Below, piece by piece: positions 32,698-42,824 of a DNA stretch of 64,000 nt. Position numbers and translations under genes: made by a program. Positions within the stretch are counted from its first letter, which is position 1. Each line of letters opens with the position of its first letter. The notes beneath the pieces were generated by a model. That model worked only from the letters and a program-made list of their open reading frames with translations, was not told the origin of the DNA and searched no databases. Source of the DNA: Emticicia sp. 21SJ11W-3 (GTDB lineage Bacteria; Bacteroidota; Bacteroidia; Cytophagales; Spirosomataceae); the NCBI RefSeq assembly GCF_024138715.1, contig NZ_CP092074.1, forward strand, positions 4,278,001-4,342,000, read 5' to 3'.

Positions 32698-35600
32698 ATG
32701 AAAAAAACACTCATATTCCTGATGTTTCTGCTTTGGCAAGGCGTTCAGGCACAAAAAGCCCGCCGACTGGAAATTCTTTTTCTGGGCGACAACGGGCATC
32801 ATAAACCCATAGAAAGGCTCCCTACGCTAATGGCCGCATTAGGCGCAAAAGGTGTTAATTTTACTTATACCGACCATCTGGAAGACATCAACCCGGCCAA
32901 TCTGGCTAAATATGATGCGCTGATGATTTATGCCAACTGGGACGAAATAACCCCCGCTGCTGAAAAAGCCCTGTTAGATTACGTGGCTTCCGGCAAGGGT
33001 ATTCTGCCTATCCATTGCGCCTCATTCTGTTTCCGTAATTCGCCTGAGTACGTTAAAATGGTAGGCGGGCAATTCTGGAGACATAAGATGGATACCATTC
33101 AGGTGCAGACAGTTTTGCCTACGCATCTCATTGTAAAAGATTTACCGGCAATCAAGGCTTATGACGAAACCTACCTGCACAGCCATTTGCAACCAGACAA
33201 CAACGTATTGCAGGTAAGAGAAATAAAGGCCGATCAAAAAAGCGACAGACCAGAAACCAATATTGAGCCTTATACCTGGACCCGCACTTATGGTAAAGGC
33301 CGTGTGTTTTATACCGCTTACGGGCACGATAACAACACCTGGAGCAACAGGGGTTTTCAGCAATTGCTTTATAATGCCATCGTTTGGGCAGTTGACGAAA
33401 ACGCCCGTTCAGCCCATGCGGCTCTAAACCCGAAACCGTTTGAATACAGAGAGGCCAATCTTCCAAACTATGAAAAACGCCCCGGTGTGCCAATGCAACA
33501 ATTGCCGCTACCACCCAGTGAATCAATGAAGCATATTCAGGTGCCGGCCGATTTCACGCTGGATTTATTTGCAGCAGAACCCAATGTACAACACCCGATT
33601 GCGATGTCGTGGGATGAAAAAGGTCGTTTATATGTACTCATTACCAAAGATTACCCGAACGAAAGAAAAGATAACGGCGGAAGCGACTACATTCTGATTT
33701 GTGAAGACACCGACAAAGATGGCAAGGCCGATAAATTTACGCGTTTTGCCGATGGCCTGAGCATTCCTACCGGAATGGTGTTTGCCAATGGTGGCCTGAT
33801 TGTTTCTCAGGCGCCACACATGTTGTTTCTGAAAGATACCGACGGCGATGGAAAAGCCGACGAGAAAAAGATATTGTTCTCTGGTTTTGGAACGGGCGAT
33901 ACCCATGCCGGGCCATCTAACCTGCATTATGGTTTTGATAACTGGATTTGGGGTAGCGTAGGGTATTCAGGTTTTGCAGGTAAACCCGTTGCCAATAGCG
34001 ATAGCGTAAAATTCTGGCAGGCATTGTTCAGATTTAAGCCTGATGGCTCAAAAATTGAATGGATGACCAGCACCTCAAACAATACCTGGGGTATGGGCTT
34101 TAATGAAGCCGGAGACGTTTTCGGGTCAACGGCTAACAACTCGCATGGTTGGTATATGGCTATCCCGCATCGTAACTTCCTCAATCCGGGTTTCAACTCA
34201 GACAACGGAAGCCGCTCAACAGATACGCACAAAGACATGAAGCCCATTACTGAAAAAGTAAGGCAGGTAGATGTTTTTGGTGGATTCACCGCGGCGGCAG
34301 GTCATAATTTTTATACAGCAAGGGCGTACCCTAAAAAATACTGGAACCAGATTGCCTTTGTAACCGAACCAACCGGCCACGTGGTGCATCAGAATCTGAT
34401 GGAGAAAAAAGGGACTAACTATGACGACAAGGAATCGTTTAACCTGATGGCCGGTGCCGACGAATGGTTTGCGCCTGTATTTGCCGAAGTTGGCCCAGAC
34501 GGCGCCGTTTGGGTAGCAGACTGGTATAGCTACATTATTCAGCATAACCCAACCCCTAAAGGCTTTGATAACGGGTCGGGTAACGCCTATGAAACCAACC
34601 TGCGTGATTTCACACATGGCCGTATATATAGAGTAGGCTGGAAAGACGCCCCTGCTTATACGCCTTTGGCTTTAAGTAAAGACCGCCCTGACGAGTTGCT
34701 GGCAACGCTGAAAAACAATAATATGTTTTGGAGAAGCCATGCACAAAGATTATTGGTTGAACGCGGAAAAACAGATGTGGTTCCGGCTTTAATTGCCCTG
34801 GTAAAAGACCAGTCGGTAGATGAAATCGGGCTTAACACTGCGGCTATCCATGCCATCTGGACCTTGAAAGGCCTGAGTGCAATAGAAAGCAACCCGCAAG
34901 CGCTACAAGCGGTTATCAGTGCATTGAAGCACCCTTCATGGGCAGTGCAGAAAAATGCCATTCAGGTTTTACCAATTACCAAAAGCTCGGTTGATGTTAT
35001 CTTACAAAATGACCTGCTGAACAGCAAAGAACCTTTAGTGGTATTAAACGCCATTCTGGCACTTAGCGAAATGCCGCTTACGGCTGCCTCTGAACAAGCT
35101 TTGCTTAACCGTATGGAGCAAGCCACCGAAAGCACCGACCGCTGGTTGCCTGATGCTTTTGCAGTTGCATTAACAAGCCATAAATCGGCGTTATTGAAAA
35201 AACACCTGAATAAAATGGCAGGAGCCAAAACTGCAGCGCCTATGACCCATGACCACTCGGCTATGAACCATGGCACTTCAGCCCCAAAAGAAGCACCAAA
35301 AGCGCTTCCTGCTCCTTCTGCCGGTGTTGATTTGCTGATTTCAAATGTCCGTACCGAACCTTCGTCTCCTTATGTGCGTGAAGGTATGCGTTACTTTGTT
35401 GAGGTGAAAAATAACGGAAAAGACTCAGTAAAGAAAGGCAACGTTGTAACACTTCGGATTGACATTGCAGGCATGGAACAGAAATTTACCGTATGGAGCA
35501 TGGTGCATAACACCGGAATAGCCCCGGGCGAAACAGTAACTATTTCTAAAAACACGAATGGCCCGTGGTCTGGCGACTTCTATTTCTCTAATGATATACC

Positions 35601-36381
35601 AGGTGATTATACCTTCAATATCATGGTTGACTATGAAAACAAAATAGAAGAAAACAACGAGAAAAATAATTATTACAGCAAGAAGATTACCGTGCAACAG
35701 GCACAGAAATTAGCCACATTTGCGCTTGAAAGAGCCGCCAGAAGTTATGCTTCTGTAATGCCTGCGGACACCCTGGCAAGCCTGCTGAAATACTATGATA
35801 AACTACCCGCTACCGAAAACGTTGCCTTGCTGAAAGGTATTTCGAACGGCTGGAACCCTCGTAGAAAAGGAACACTGAATGCAGAGAATGCCCGATTCAT
35901 AGCCTCTTTGAACAGCAAACTGACCGAAACAAATGCAGAAAGGCTTAATAAGCTAATGGTAGCATGGGGACTGAAAAGTGCCAACGCCGACGATGACAAA
36001 GAAGCCATTGTTATCAACATCAAGTCTGTAAAAGAAGAAATGAAGTTTGACAAAAAGGAATTTACCGTTAAAGCCGGTAAACCGGTGGTGCTGGTGTTTG
36101 AAAACCCTGATGCCATGCAACACAACATTGTAATTGGCAAGCAGAAAAGTATGGAGATAATTGGAAATGCAGCCGATAAAATGATTACCCAGAAAGACGG
36201 TGCCGAGAAAAACTATGTACCCGGCATACCGCAGGTAATTGCGGCAACACCATTGGTGAATCCGAACGAAACCTATCGTCTGAAATTCACAGCTCCGGCT
36301 GAAGCAGGTAACTACCCGTTTGTGTGTACATTCCCCGGCCACTGGCGATTAATGTTCGGAACAATGAAAGTAGTGAAGTAA
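32698..36381 (+). CDS. ThuA / PQQ-like dehydrogenase / HEAT / CARDB / cupredoxin fusion protein
   Basis: A 1227-aa secreted protein. ATG 32698 (MKKTLIFLMFLLWQGVQAQ) gives a clean signal peptide; the frame opens earlier at 32674. Domains in order: ThuA-like amidotransferase fold (about 25-235), soluble PQQ-dehydrogenase-like beta-propeller (about 275-640), HEAT repeats (about 660-845), a His/Met-rich linker MTHDHSAMNHG near 849-859, a CARDB domain (about 877-1000), more helices, and a C-terminal type-1 copper domain (about 1103-1227) with His1142, Cys1210, His1215 and Met1219. No CxxCH heme motif is seen. It probably oxidises a sugar in the periplasm, with electrons leaving through the copper domain (inference). 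Confidence 0.88.
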   Translation: MKKTLIFLMFLLWQGVQAQKARRLEILFLGDNGHHKPIERLPTLMAALGAKGVNFTYTDHLEDINPANLAKYDALMIYANWDEITPAAEKALLDYVASGKGILPIHCASFCFRNSPEYVKMVGGQFWRHKMDTIQVQTVLPTHLIVKDLPAIKAYDETYLHSHLQPDNNVLQVREIKADQKSDRPETNIEPYTWTRTYGKGRVFYTAYGHDNNTWSNRGFQQLLYNAIVWAVDENARSAHAALNPKPFEYREANLPNYEKRPGVPMQQLPLPPSESMKHIQVPADFTLDLFAAEPNVQHPIAMSWDEKGRLYVLITKDYPNERKDNGGSDYILICEDTDKDGKADKFTRFADGLSIPTGMVFANGGLIVSQAPHMLFLKDTDGDGKADEKKILFSGFGTGDTHAGPSNLHYGFDNWIWGSVGYSGFAGKPVANSDSVKFWQALFRFKPDGSKIEWMTSTSNNTWGMGFNEAGDVFGSTANNSHGWYMAIPHRNFLNPGFNSDNGSRSTDTHKDMKPITEKVRQVDVFGGFTAAAGHNFYTARAYPKKYWNQIAFVTEPTGHVVHQNLMEKKGTNYDDKESFNLMAGADEWFAPVFAEVGPDGAVWVADWYSYIIQHNPTPKGFDNGSGNAYETNLRDFTHGRIYRVGWKDAPAYTPLALSKDRPDELLATLKNNNMFWRSHAQRLLVERGKTDVVPALIALVKDQSVDEIGLNTAAIHAIWTLKGLSAIESNPQALQAVISALKHPSWAVQKNAIQVLPITKSSVDVILQNDLLNSKEPLVVLNAILALSEMPLTAASEQALLNRMEQATESTDRWLPDAFAVALTSHKSALLKKHLNKMAGAKTAAPMTHDHSAMNHGTSAPKEAPKALPAPSAGVDLLISNVRTEPSSPYVREGMRYFVEVKNNGKDSVKKGNVVTLRIDIAGMEQKFTVWSMVHNTGIAPGETVTISKNTNGPWSGDFYFSNDIPGDYTFNIMVDYENKIEENNEKNNYYSKKITVQQAQKLATFALERAARSYASVMPADTLASLLKYYDKLPATENVALLKGISNGWNPRRKGTLNAENARFIASLNSKLTETNAERLNKLMVAWGLKSANADDDKEAIVINIKSVKEEMKFDKKEFTVKAGKPVVLVFENPDAMQHNIVIGKQKSMEIIGNAADKMITQKDGAEKNYVPGIPQVIAATPLVNPNETYRLKFTAPAEAGNYPFVCTFPGHWRLMFGTMKVVK

Positions 36382-36434
36382 TAAAACTACTTAAACATAA
36401 AGAAACACGTACAATAGATTGTAATTACCTTCAC

Positions 36435-36469
36435 AAACAGCTTCTCGATTGAGAGGCTGTTTTGTTTTT
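36435..36469 (+). terminator. Terminator of the ThuA operon
   Basis: Arms AAACAGCTTCTC/GAGAGGCTGTTT (one G-T pair) with a GATT loop, followed by TTGTTTTT. Confidence 0.8.
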
Positions 36470-36576
36470 AGGCAGCGGCAACCATTGAAATTAAATAATG
36501 CATTTCCTGAATAGCCTTTTTTATGTTATCTTAGGATGCAATATTTGACCAGATACAGGCCTTTTACATAAACAGA

Positions 36577-37785
36577 ATGGTATTTAATTTCAACCCCAAA
36601 AGCACTTTATTATTTGTCTTTTTCTTTCATGGTCTGGTCTACACAGTTTTGTTACTATTGAAAGGCCTACTGAAAGAGACCAAATCAAACATTTGGCTAA
36701 GCGCTTTGGTATTTTTAAGTACATTGTATATTGTACCATTTATGTGTGGCTACGCCGGCTGGTATGGGAGTAACCCCTACCGCGAATTTTTGTTCTACTT
36801 TCCGTTTCAGCAACTATTCTTACTCCCTCCTGTTTTATATTTTTATACTAAGTCTTTGCTAGACACCTCCTTTAGTTTTTCTAAAAAAAATTACCTGCAT
36901 TTTTTACCTGCCTTGCTTTATCTGGCCTACACGCTTTTTGTCTGGCTGGTTGATAAAGTAATGCTGAAAAACAACTATTTCCATCAGGATGGCCGCGACA
37001 AAGACTTTGCCGGCTGGTATCAGGCACTTGGGTTTCTGTCTATGTTCTTTTATCTGATTTTAAGTCTGCGTGTATACAACCGTTATAAAACCCTTACGTA
37101 TCAGACTGTGAGCTTTGCTGAAAAAATCTTGTTTGCTTGGGTAAAACAATTTCTGTTGGCCATGCTGATTCTTGTGGTTTTAAGAGCGTTATTTTTTGTC
37201 TTAAACCCCGAATGGAATAATTTCGGTAACAAATTCTGGTATTACCTTTGCTTTTCTATTCTGTTCTATTATATCTCAATTAGTGGCTACTCAAATTATT
37301 TCCAAAGTGTTATAGGGCTAAACCATTCCAATCTGTTTTATGAAGGCCAGGATGATACCCAACAGCAAAACGCCACAGACGGGCCTGATACCAAAACGCA
37401 ATTAAATGCAGTTGACACTAAAGAATTTGAATTGTTAAAAACTGAAATTGAGCGGGCCATGATAATTGACCACCTGTTCAAAAACCCTGAATTAACATTA
37501 ACCGACCTGGCAAATCACCTGGGCATGCAAAGTAAGAGGGTCTCTCAGATAATTAATCAGGGATTCGGGCTAAACTTTAATGACTTTGTAAATCATTATC
37601 GCACGCTGGAGGTAATCAGAATTTTGCAATCAGATAAACCCAGCCTCATCACTTTATTGGGTATTGCATTAGACAGCGGCTTTAATTCAAAGTCAACTTT
37701 CAACAGAGCCTTTAAGAAGTACACCTCTTTAACACCCAAAGCCTATCTTGAAAAAATAAAGCAGCAAAATGGTATCAAATCATGA
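36577..37785 (+). CDS. AraC family regulator with membrane N-terminal domain
   Basis: A 402-aa protein. Residues about 1-245 form around seven membrane helices (for example LLFVFFFHGLVYTVLLLL, YFPFQQLFLLPPVLYFYT, FWYYLCFSILFYYISISG). The C-terminal AraC double HTH is at about 300-398 (LTDLANHLGMQSKRVSQIINQ, GIALDSGFNSKSTFNRAFKKYTS). This is the common 7TM-AraC sensor type of Bacteroidota. The next gene, a secreted beta-lactamase-like hydrolase, starts 51 bp later on the same strand, so the pair is probably cotranscribed. Confidence 0.87.
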   Translation: MVFNFNPKSTLLFVFFFHGLVYTVLLLLKGLLKETKSNIWLSALVFLSTLYIVPFMCGYAGWYGSNPYREFLFYFPFQQLFLLPPVLYFYTKSLLDTSFSFSKKNYLHFLPALLYLAYTLFVWLVDKVMLKNNYFHQDGRDKDFAGWYQALGFLSMFFYLILSLRVYNRYKTLTYQTVSFAEKILFAWVKQFLLAMLILVVLRALFFVLNPEWNNFGNKFWYYLCFSILFYYISISGYSNYFQSVIGLNHSNLFYEGQDDTQQQNATDGPDTKTQLNAVDTKEFELLKTEIERAMIIDHLFKNPELTLTDLANHLGMQSKRVSQIINQGFGLNFNDFVNHYRTLEVIRILQSDKPSLITLLGIALDSGFNSKSTFNRAFKKYTSLTPKAYLEKIKQQNGIKS

Positions 37786-37836
37786 TTTGAAGCGATACCT
37801 CGCAGGTTTTAACAGACTTTTGCTAAAAAAAACTCA

Positions 37837-39495
37837 ATGAAAATCAAACGCTTATTACCGTTTTTTGTTTCTGTAGCCATTGCAAGTATTCAATTACAGG
37901 CACAGGAGGTCTCTCAGGCATCAATAAAGAAAGCGCTCGACTCAATAGCGTTGCAAGACGTAGTACCTGGAGGCCCCGGTATAGCAACCGGCATTGTAAA
38001 AAACGGAAAGATTATATACATCAAATACGCCGGCTACGCCAACCTCGCCGACAGCCTCTTAATCAGCCCGCAATCACGTTTCAATATTGCCTCCAATGGT
38101 AAACAATTTACCGCATTGGCTATATATATCCTTGCCAAAGAGCAAAGGTTGAACCTAAAAGATGATATCAGAAAATACCTTCCAGAAATCTTTAAAGACG
38201 CCGGGTTTAAAATCAGCATAGAAAACCTGCTGAATCATAGCAGTGGCATCAGAGATGTGTACGACTTATGGTCTTTAAAAGGTATCACTTGGTGGAAACA
38301 GACATTCAGTAACACAGATGCTTTGGACCTGATAAAAAATCAGAAAGAGTTAAACTTTGCCCCGGGAACCCAATATCTGTACAGCAACTCAAACTATATT
38401 TTGCTGGCCGAAATAATCAGGCGGGTAACCCAAACGTCTTTCAGGAAATATACCGACACCCTGTTCCAAAAATTAAAGATGCCCAATACCGGCTTTAACG
38501 ATGATTATAAAAATATTCAGGGGCCAGTTGCTAAGCCCTATTTTAATTTTAACACCTGGACAGGCTATGACTGGACCTGCGACATTGTCGGAGATGGTAA
38601 CCTCTTTACAACACTTGAAGACCAGTTGCAATGGGAGAAAATCATTCAGGAAAAACAAACCGGATATATTGCTGCCGATTTAATTTCAAAGAGCCAGAAA
38701 CCCCTTGAGGGGTCAGCCATCCGTAACTATGGCTTGGGACTGGAATTCGGGAAATACAAAAATTTCGACTATAGTTTTCATGAAGGAACCACCGGCGCCT
38801 GGAAAGCCACCACCCTCCGTTTCCCTCAGGAAAACCTATCAATTGTAACACTTACCAACAGTGGCAAGGCAATACCAGCCATGCAAAGCAGGCAAATGGC
38901 AGATATTTTGTTAGGTATTGACCCAGGCCATCAAAGTTATCTGACAAAACCGGCAAATACTGGAAAATACCTTACACAAGACGAAGTATTGGGAGCTTAC
39001 CAGACAGATAACCATTTTACTTTCCGATTTGAGATGCGAGATACATCGCTTTTTTTACTAAGAGCAGGCCGAAACGATACCCGTTTGTTGAGGGAATCTG
39101 CCAACGTTTTCCATCAATGGAACGACCCCGCCTTTAAGCTGGAATTTAAACCCAATGCACAAAATGAAATGGAGGTTACCGCTTACTACACCACACATGC
39201 GCCTTATTCGCTTAAAAGAGTAAATGCAAACTGGGGTGGTTACAATTATGAAAAGCTAAACGGCATATTCTATAATGCAGAAACAGGCGTAACATTAACG
39301 CTTAAGCATCAAAAAGATAAAACGTACAATCTTTCGTTTGGAAAAAACAACCGGAGTGGTTTTTTGGTATCAACTACAAAATTATCAGCCGATAATTACA
39401 GCCTGGAATTCGCACAAAATGCTCAAAAAACAGTTGAAGAACTTTTTATTGATTCAGACCGCCTCAGAAAAGTAAGATTCGTTAGAGTGAGGTAA
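37837..39495 (+). CDS. Secreted serine hydrolase, beta-lactamase/DD-peptidase fold
   Basis: A 552-aa protein. Signal peptide: MKIKRLLPFFVSVAIASIQLQA. The catalytic SxxK is in FNIASNGKQFTA, and the YxN motif is in YLYSNSNYILL. The third KTG-like motif is probably HEGTTGAWKA. The class C-type domain ends near residue 370, followed by an about 170-aa beta-rich extension. Substrate may be a peptide or an ester; antibiotic resistance should not be assumed. Confidence 0.88.
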   Translation: MKIKRLLPFFVSVAIASIQLQAQEVSQASIKKALDSIALQDVVPGGPGIATGIVKNGKIIYIKYAGYANLADSLLISPQSRFNIASNGKQFTALAIYILAKEQRLNLKDDIRKYLPEIFKDAGFKISIENLLNHSSGIRDVYDLWSLKGITWWKQTFSNTDALDLIKNQKELNFAPGTQYLYSNSNYILLAEIIRRVTQTSFRKYTDTLFQKLKMPNTGFNDDYKNIQGPVAKPYFNFNTWTGYDWTCDIVGDGNLFTTLEDQLQWEKIIQEKQTGYIAADLISKSQKPLEGSAIRNYGLGLEFGKYKNFDYSFHEGTTGAWKATTLRFPQENLSIVTLTNSGKAIPAMQSRQMADILLGIDPGHQSYLTKPANTGKYLTQDEVLGAYQTDNHFTFRFEMRDTSLFLLRAGRNDTRLLRESANVFHQWNDPAFKLEFKPNAQNEMEVTAYYTTHAPYSLKRVNANWGGYNYEKLNGIFYNAETGVTLTLKHQKDKTYNLSFGKNNRSGFLVSTTKLSADNYSLEFAQNAQKTVEELFIDSDRLRKVRFVRVR

Positions 39496-39570
39496 CTTTC
39501 TAAAATATGTTGAATTAAAATTAGCTTCAAACTTATGATTAACAATCTCTTTGAAGCAAAAATTTTAAAC

Positions 39571-39602
39571 GATAATACCTTGCAGCGCTCCAAGGTATTA
39601 TC
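39571..39602. terminator. Hairpin between convergent genes
   Basis: Perfect 11-bp arms GATAATACCTT/AAGGTATTATC with a 10-nt loop between the hydrolase gene and the yqeY-like gene. Confidence 0.65.
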
Positions 39603-39624
39603 GTGTTCTGGTACCACAACTTAA

Positions 39625-40074
39625 TTACGCCAAAAGCGATTTTACAGTGGCAGATATCGCTTTACCGTCGGCCAGTCCTGCCAATTCCTTGGTGGCGGCA
39701 CCCATCACTTTACCCATGTCAGATGGGCCGGAAGCACCAACTTTGGCGATAATCTCCTGCAATTTGGCTTTCAGCTCGTCTTCTGATAATTGTTTCGGTA
39801 AAAATTCTTCAATTATAGCTAGCTCGGCTAACTCTTTATCTAATAAATCAGGGCGGTTTTGCTGACGGTAAATATCTGCCGAATCTTTTCTTTGCTTGGC
39901 TGCTTTTGTTAATAATTTCAACTCTTCATCCGGTGTCAACTCACCTGTCTTTCCCTCTTTGGTTTCTTCCAATAAAATAACTTTTTTAATGTCTCTCAAT
40001 GCCATAAGTCTCACCTGGTCACGAGCAAGCATCGCTGCCTTAATCTGTGCGTCAATTTCTGTTTTTAGTGCCAT
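39625..40074 (-). CDS. GatB/YqeY domain protein
   Basis: A 149-aa helical protein. It matches stand-alone YqeY: LMALRDIKKVILLEE at the start, the middle helices (LTKAAKQRKDSADIYRQQNRPD), and the C-terminal GPSDMGKVMGAATKEL that resembles the tail of GatB. The tail of GatB contacts tRNA, but stand-alone YqeY proteins have no firm function. It is monocistronic and convergent with the hydrolase. Confidence 0.9.
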   Translation of the reverse strand: MALKTEIDAQIKAAMLARDQVRLMALRDIKKVILLEETKEGKTGELTPDEELKLLTKAAKQRKDSADIYRQQNRPDLLDKELAELAIIEEFLPKQLSEDELKAKLQEIIAKVGASGPSDMGKVMGAATKELAGLADGKAISATVKSLLA

Positions 40075-40177
40075 TTTGCTGGTAGTTTATTGTATATTCA
40101 ATACAATTACCTGATTATTGCAGAACAATCAGGCAATTGGTTATGTTGCTGTTTACGTATTTAAACAATAAGCTTGT

Positions 40178-40185
40178 TAATTTTG
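40178..40185 (+). promoter_or_regulatory. -7 promoter element upstream of pdxJ
   Basis: TAATTTTG matches TAnnTTTG; TTTAC at about 40152 gives a possible -33 region with 20-22 nt spacing. The leader would be about 95 nt. Confidence 0.4.
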
Positions 40186-40287
40186 GTTCTTTCGGGAACT
40201 CATTCTTAAATCTAATGAGTTATTTAATTTAAAATATAGCGGCAAACTATCCGGTTCTTCAAATTATTTTCTCCTAAAATAATCAAC

Positions 40288-41004
40288 ATGACAAAATTAT
40301 CAGTAAATATCAATAAAATAGCAACTTTAAGAAATTCTCGTGGCGGAAATATGCCGAACGTCGTAAAAACAGCTATTGACTGCGAAAGATTCGGCGCCCA
40401 AGGCATTACGGTACACCCCCGGCCAGACGAACGCCATATCCGTTATCAGGACGTTTACGACTTAAAGGAAATTGTTACAACTGAATTTAACATTGAGGGG
40501 AATCCGACGGAGGCCAAATTTGTAGAACTGGTATTGGCCAACAAACCTACCCAGGTTACATTGGTACCCGATGCACTCAATGCCATAACGTCAAACGCAG
40601 GTTGGGATACCATCACCCATCGTGAGCGCCTGAAAGACCTGGTGGCTACTTTTAAAAGCCAGGGCATACGGGTATCTATTTTTGTTGACCCCATTGAACG
40701 CATGGTAGAAGGCGCCGCCGAAACGGGCACCGACCGCATTGAGCTATACACAGAGCGTTATGCGGAGGTCTATCCGCACAACAGGGAAGAAGCTATCAAA
40801 GACTACGCAAAAGCCGCAAAAGTTGCAGAACAGGTAGGTCTGGGTGTAAATGCCGGCCATGACCTGAGCCTGGAAAACCTCTTGTACTTTAAAAAGAATA
40901 TTCCGAATCTGCTTGAGGTATCTATTGGCCATGCACTTATTTGTGATGCCCTCTATTACGGCCTCGAAAACACTATACAACTGTATCTCAGACAGTTACA
41001 ATAG
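40288..41004 (+). CDS. pdxJ: Pyridoxine 5'-phosphate synthase
   Basis: A 238-aa TIM barrel that condenses 1-deoxyxylulose 5-phosphate with 3-amino-2-oxopropyl phosphate to make pyridoxine 5'-phosphate, in the DXP-dependent vitamin B6 route. Characteristic segments: [16 protein letters not shown] near the start, [24 protein letters not shown], and [13 protein letters not shown] close to the end. Length is normal. Confidence 0.95.
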   Translation: MTKLSVNINKIATLRNSRGGNMPNVVKTAIDCERFGAQGITVHPRPDERHIRYQDVYDLKEIVTTEFNIEGNPTEAKFVELVLANKPTQVTLVPDALNAITSNAGWDTITHRERLKDLVATFKSQGIRVSIFVDPIERMVEGAAETGTDRIELYTERYAEVYPHNREEAIKDYAKAAKVAEQVGLGVNAGHDLSLENLLYFKKNIPNLLEVSIGHALICDALYYGLENTIQLYLRQLQ

Positions 41005-41067
41005 GATTCCTGTGCCTTCATTAACAATTTTTAAGAAACTTTAACACCAAAAAAAGTACCACTTCAC

Positions 41068-41075
41068 TATGTTTG
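41068..41075 (+). promoter_or_regulatory. -7 promoter element of the T9SS-tail protein gene
   Basis: TATGTTTG matches TAnnTTTG, 56 nt before ATG 41132. Confidence 0.45.
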
Positions 41076-41131
41076 TGCAACATTCGGCCTGATGCCATTG
41101 TCTTTATCTTAAAGTTTCTAAATAAAAAATT

Positions 41132-42013
41132 ATGAAAGCTACATTCCGGAATTCTATCAAAGCTAGTTTTTTGGCTGCATTGGCCATCGCTTCGTTTGCG
41201 TCTTATGCACAAGACAAGAAAGAGAAAAAAAGCACTGTTCGTGTAAGAATCGAACAGGACATTAACGGTAAAACCAAAGTACACGAAAAAAACTTTGATG
41301 CCACCGGCCTGACCGACAAACAAAAAGAAGAACTGATTCAGAATTATCAGGATTCGGTAATGGCCAAAAATAAAGAAAACGTGCGTGGTACCAAGGTTGA
41401 GGTAGAAAGCTTCAGCGATAATGAACGAGAGAGAATATCAAACAATGACGACCATTTTGAAAGGCGTCTGGATATTGATTCAGAAAAACCGCGTGTAAGA
41501 GCCTATAGCCGTGGCCGCAACGGGAATGATAATCACTTTGAATTCGGTGATGATGACGATGCGATAATCAGAGAAAAACCGCGTACAAGAGTGTATCGCA
41601 ACGACAGAGATAAAGATTTTGAAACTCACTTTGACCTTGACATGAAAGGCCTTAACGAGAATCTTAATCAATTAGGCAAAGATCTGAAATTTGAGTTTAA
41701 AACTTTTCCTGATGTTTTTGATTTTGACGGCAGCGCATCAAGCAAAACCGTTCGTGGTTTGAGCGTTTATCCTAACAATCCGAAAACAGAAATACTGAAT
41801 CTTCGTTTCAATAGCCAGCAAAAAGGTGATGTAAGCATAAAAGTGATGGATTTAAAAGGCAACGTAATTGCCAAGGACGAAGTCAGGGATTTCAGCGGCG
41901 AGTATGTAGGCCAGATTAACATCGGCAAACATAAAGGAGTAGTATTCGTGATGGTTACCCAGGGAGAGGATGGCACAGTAAAAAGAGTGAACCTTTCTGC
42001 CGTTAAAGAATAA
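41132..42013 (+). CDS. Secreted charged protein with type IX-like C-terminal tail
   Basis: A 293-aa protein. Signal peptide: ATFRNSIKASFLAALAIASFASYA-Q. The middle is highly charged and holds an imperfect internal repeat: SEKPRVRAYSRG...HFEF and REKPRTRVYRND...HFDL. The last about 80 residues (LSVYPNNP, IKVMDLKGNVIAKDE, GVVFVMVTQ) look like the type A sorting domain for secretion by the Bacteroidota type IX system. That would place it on the cell surface or outside. No enzymatic domain is visible. The tail assignment is moderately sure. Confidence 0.75.
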   Translation: MKATFRNSIKASFLAALAIASFASYAQDKKEKKSTVRVRIEQDINGKTKVHEKNFDATGLTDKQKEELIQNYQDSVMAKNKENVRGTKVEVESFSDNERERISNNDDHFERRLDIDSEKPRVRAYSRGRNGNDNHFEFGDDDDAIIREKPRTRVYRNDRDKDFETHFDLDMKGLNENLNQLGKDLKFEFKTFPDVFDFDGSASSKTVRGLSVYPNNPKTEILNLRFNSQQKGDVSIKVMDLKGNVIAKDEVRDFSGEYVGQINIGKHKGVVFVMVTQGEDGTVKRVNLSAVKE

Positions 42014-42066
42014 GATTTACTTCCAATTGTAAAAGGGCCATACAGCCTCTTTTTTATTACCTATCA

Positions 42067-42762
42067 TCAACTATACCTGTCGTTCCGCCACGGATAGGCC
42101 GTATTAGAATAGCCTCTTTCTTCCCAGAAGCCCAATTTGTTTTTAGGCAAAAACTGAATGCGCTTAATCCATTTAGAGCCCTTCCAGGCATATAACTGCG
42201 GGGTAATCATTCTTACAGGGCCACCATGTTCTTTGGGCAGAGGCTCCCCATAAACGGTATGTGCCAGTAAAACATCAGGTTTCAGGGCTTCTTCAATCGA
42301 TACGTTGGTCGTGTAGGTATCATATCCATAACACATAATGTGCGTTGCCGTTTCTTTAGGTTGTACCAAAGCGGCTATGTCCATCAGTCTTACACCCTCC
42401 CAGACCATATCCATTTTAGACCAGGTGGTTACACAATGGAAATCGCTGGTGTCTTCTACCTGTGGTAAATCCATAAAGTCATGCCAGGTAAGCACAACAG
42501 GGTTTTCAACTTCGCCATCAATAGTTAATCGCCAGCGGTCAAGTGTTATGCTGGGGTGATACCCAAGGTCTAGCACAGGCCATTTTTGAGTGACTGTTTG
42601 GCCCACAGGTAATAGCGGCATCCCGTGCCTGTTGATTTTCCCTGTCCCTAAAGGGCGGTCGTCGGCAACAGACGGTGTACTTTTCATTTTATCTTCGAAG
42701 CGAGCTTTCAGTTTCATTCTCGCTTCAATAATTTTATCCAGTTTGCTTACCTCTTCCATCAT
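42067..42762 (-). CDS. Sulfite oxidase-like molybdopterin oxidoreductase
   Basis: A 231-aa protein of the oxidoreductase molybdopterin-binding family (YuiH/sulfite-oxidase-like). The Mo-ligand cysteine is Cys110 in TSDFHCVTTWSKMD. Further family blocks are LPLLPVGQTVTQKWPVLDLG-type entry sequence, PKEHGGPVRMITPQLYAWKG and GYSNTAYPWR. It has no signal peptide, so it should be cytoplasmic, unlike MsrP. It lies downstream of the ATP-grasp/GS/GntP genes on the same strand, 62 bp after GntP. Confidence 0.9.
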   Translation of the reverse strand: MMEEVSKLDKIIEARMKLKARFEDKMKSTPSVADDRPLGTGKINRHGMPLLPVGQTVTQKWPVLDLGYHPSITLDRWRLTIDGEVENPVVLTWHDFMDLPQVEDTSDFHCVTTWSKMDMVWEGVRLMDIAALVQPKETATHIMCYGYDTYTTNVSIEEALKPDVLLAHTVYGEPLPKEHGGPVRMITPQLYAWKGSKWIKRIQFLPKNKLGFWEERGYSNTAYPWRNDRYS

Positions 42763-42824
42763 TTAAGGAGTTTATTTCACACAACAAACTTTCGTGCCAT
42801 TTAGTTAAAAGCAGTGCCATTTTT

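Noticed and set aside
37837-39495. Antibiotic-resistance beta-lactamase
   Set aside because: SxxK and YxN are shared by esterases and DD-peptidases; the long C-terminal extension argues against a classical resistance enzyme.
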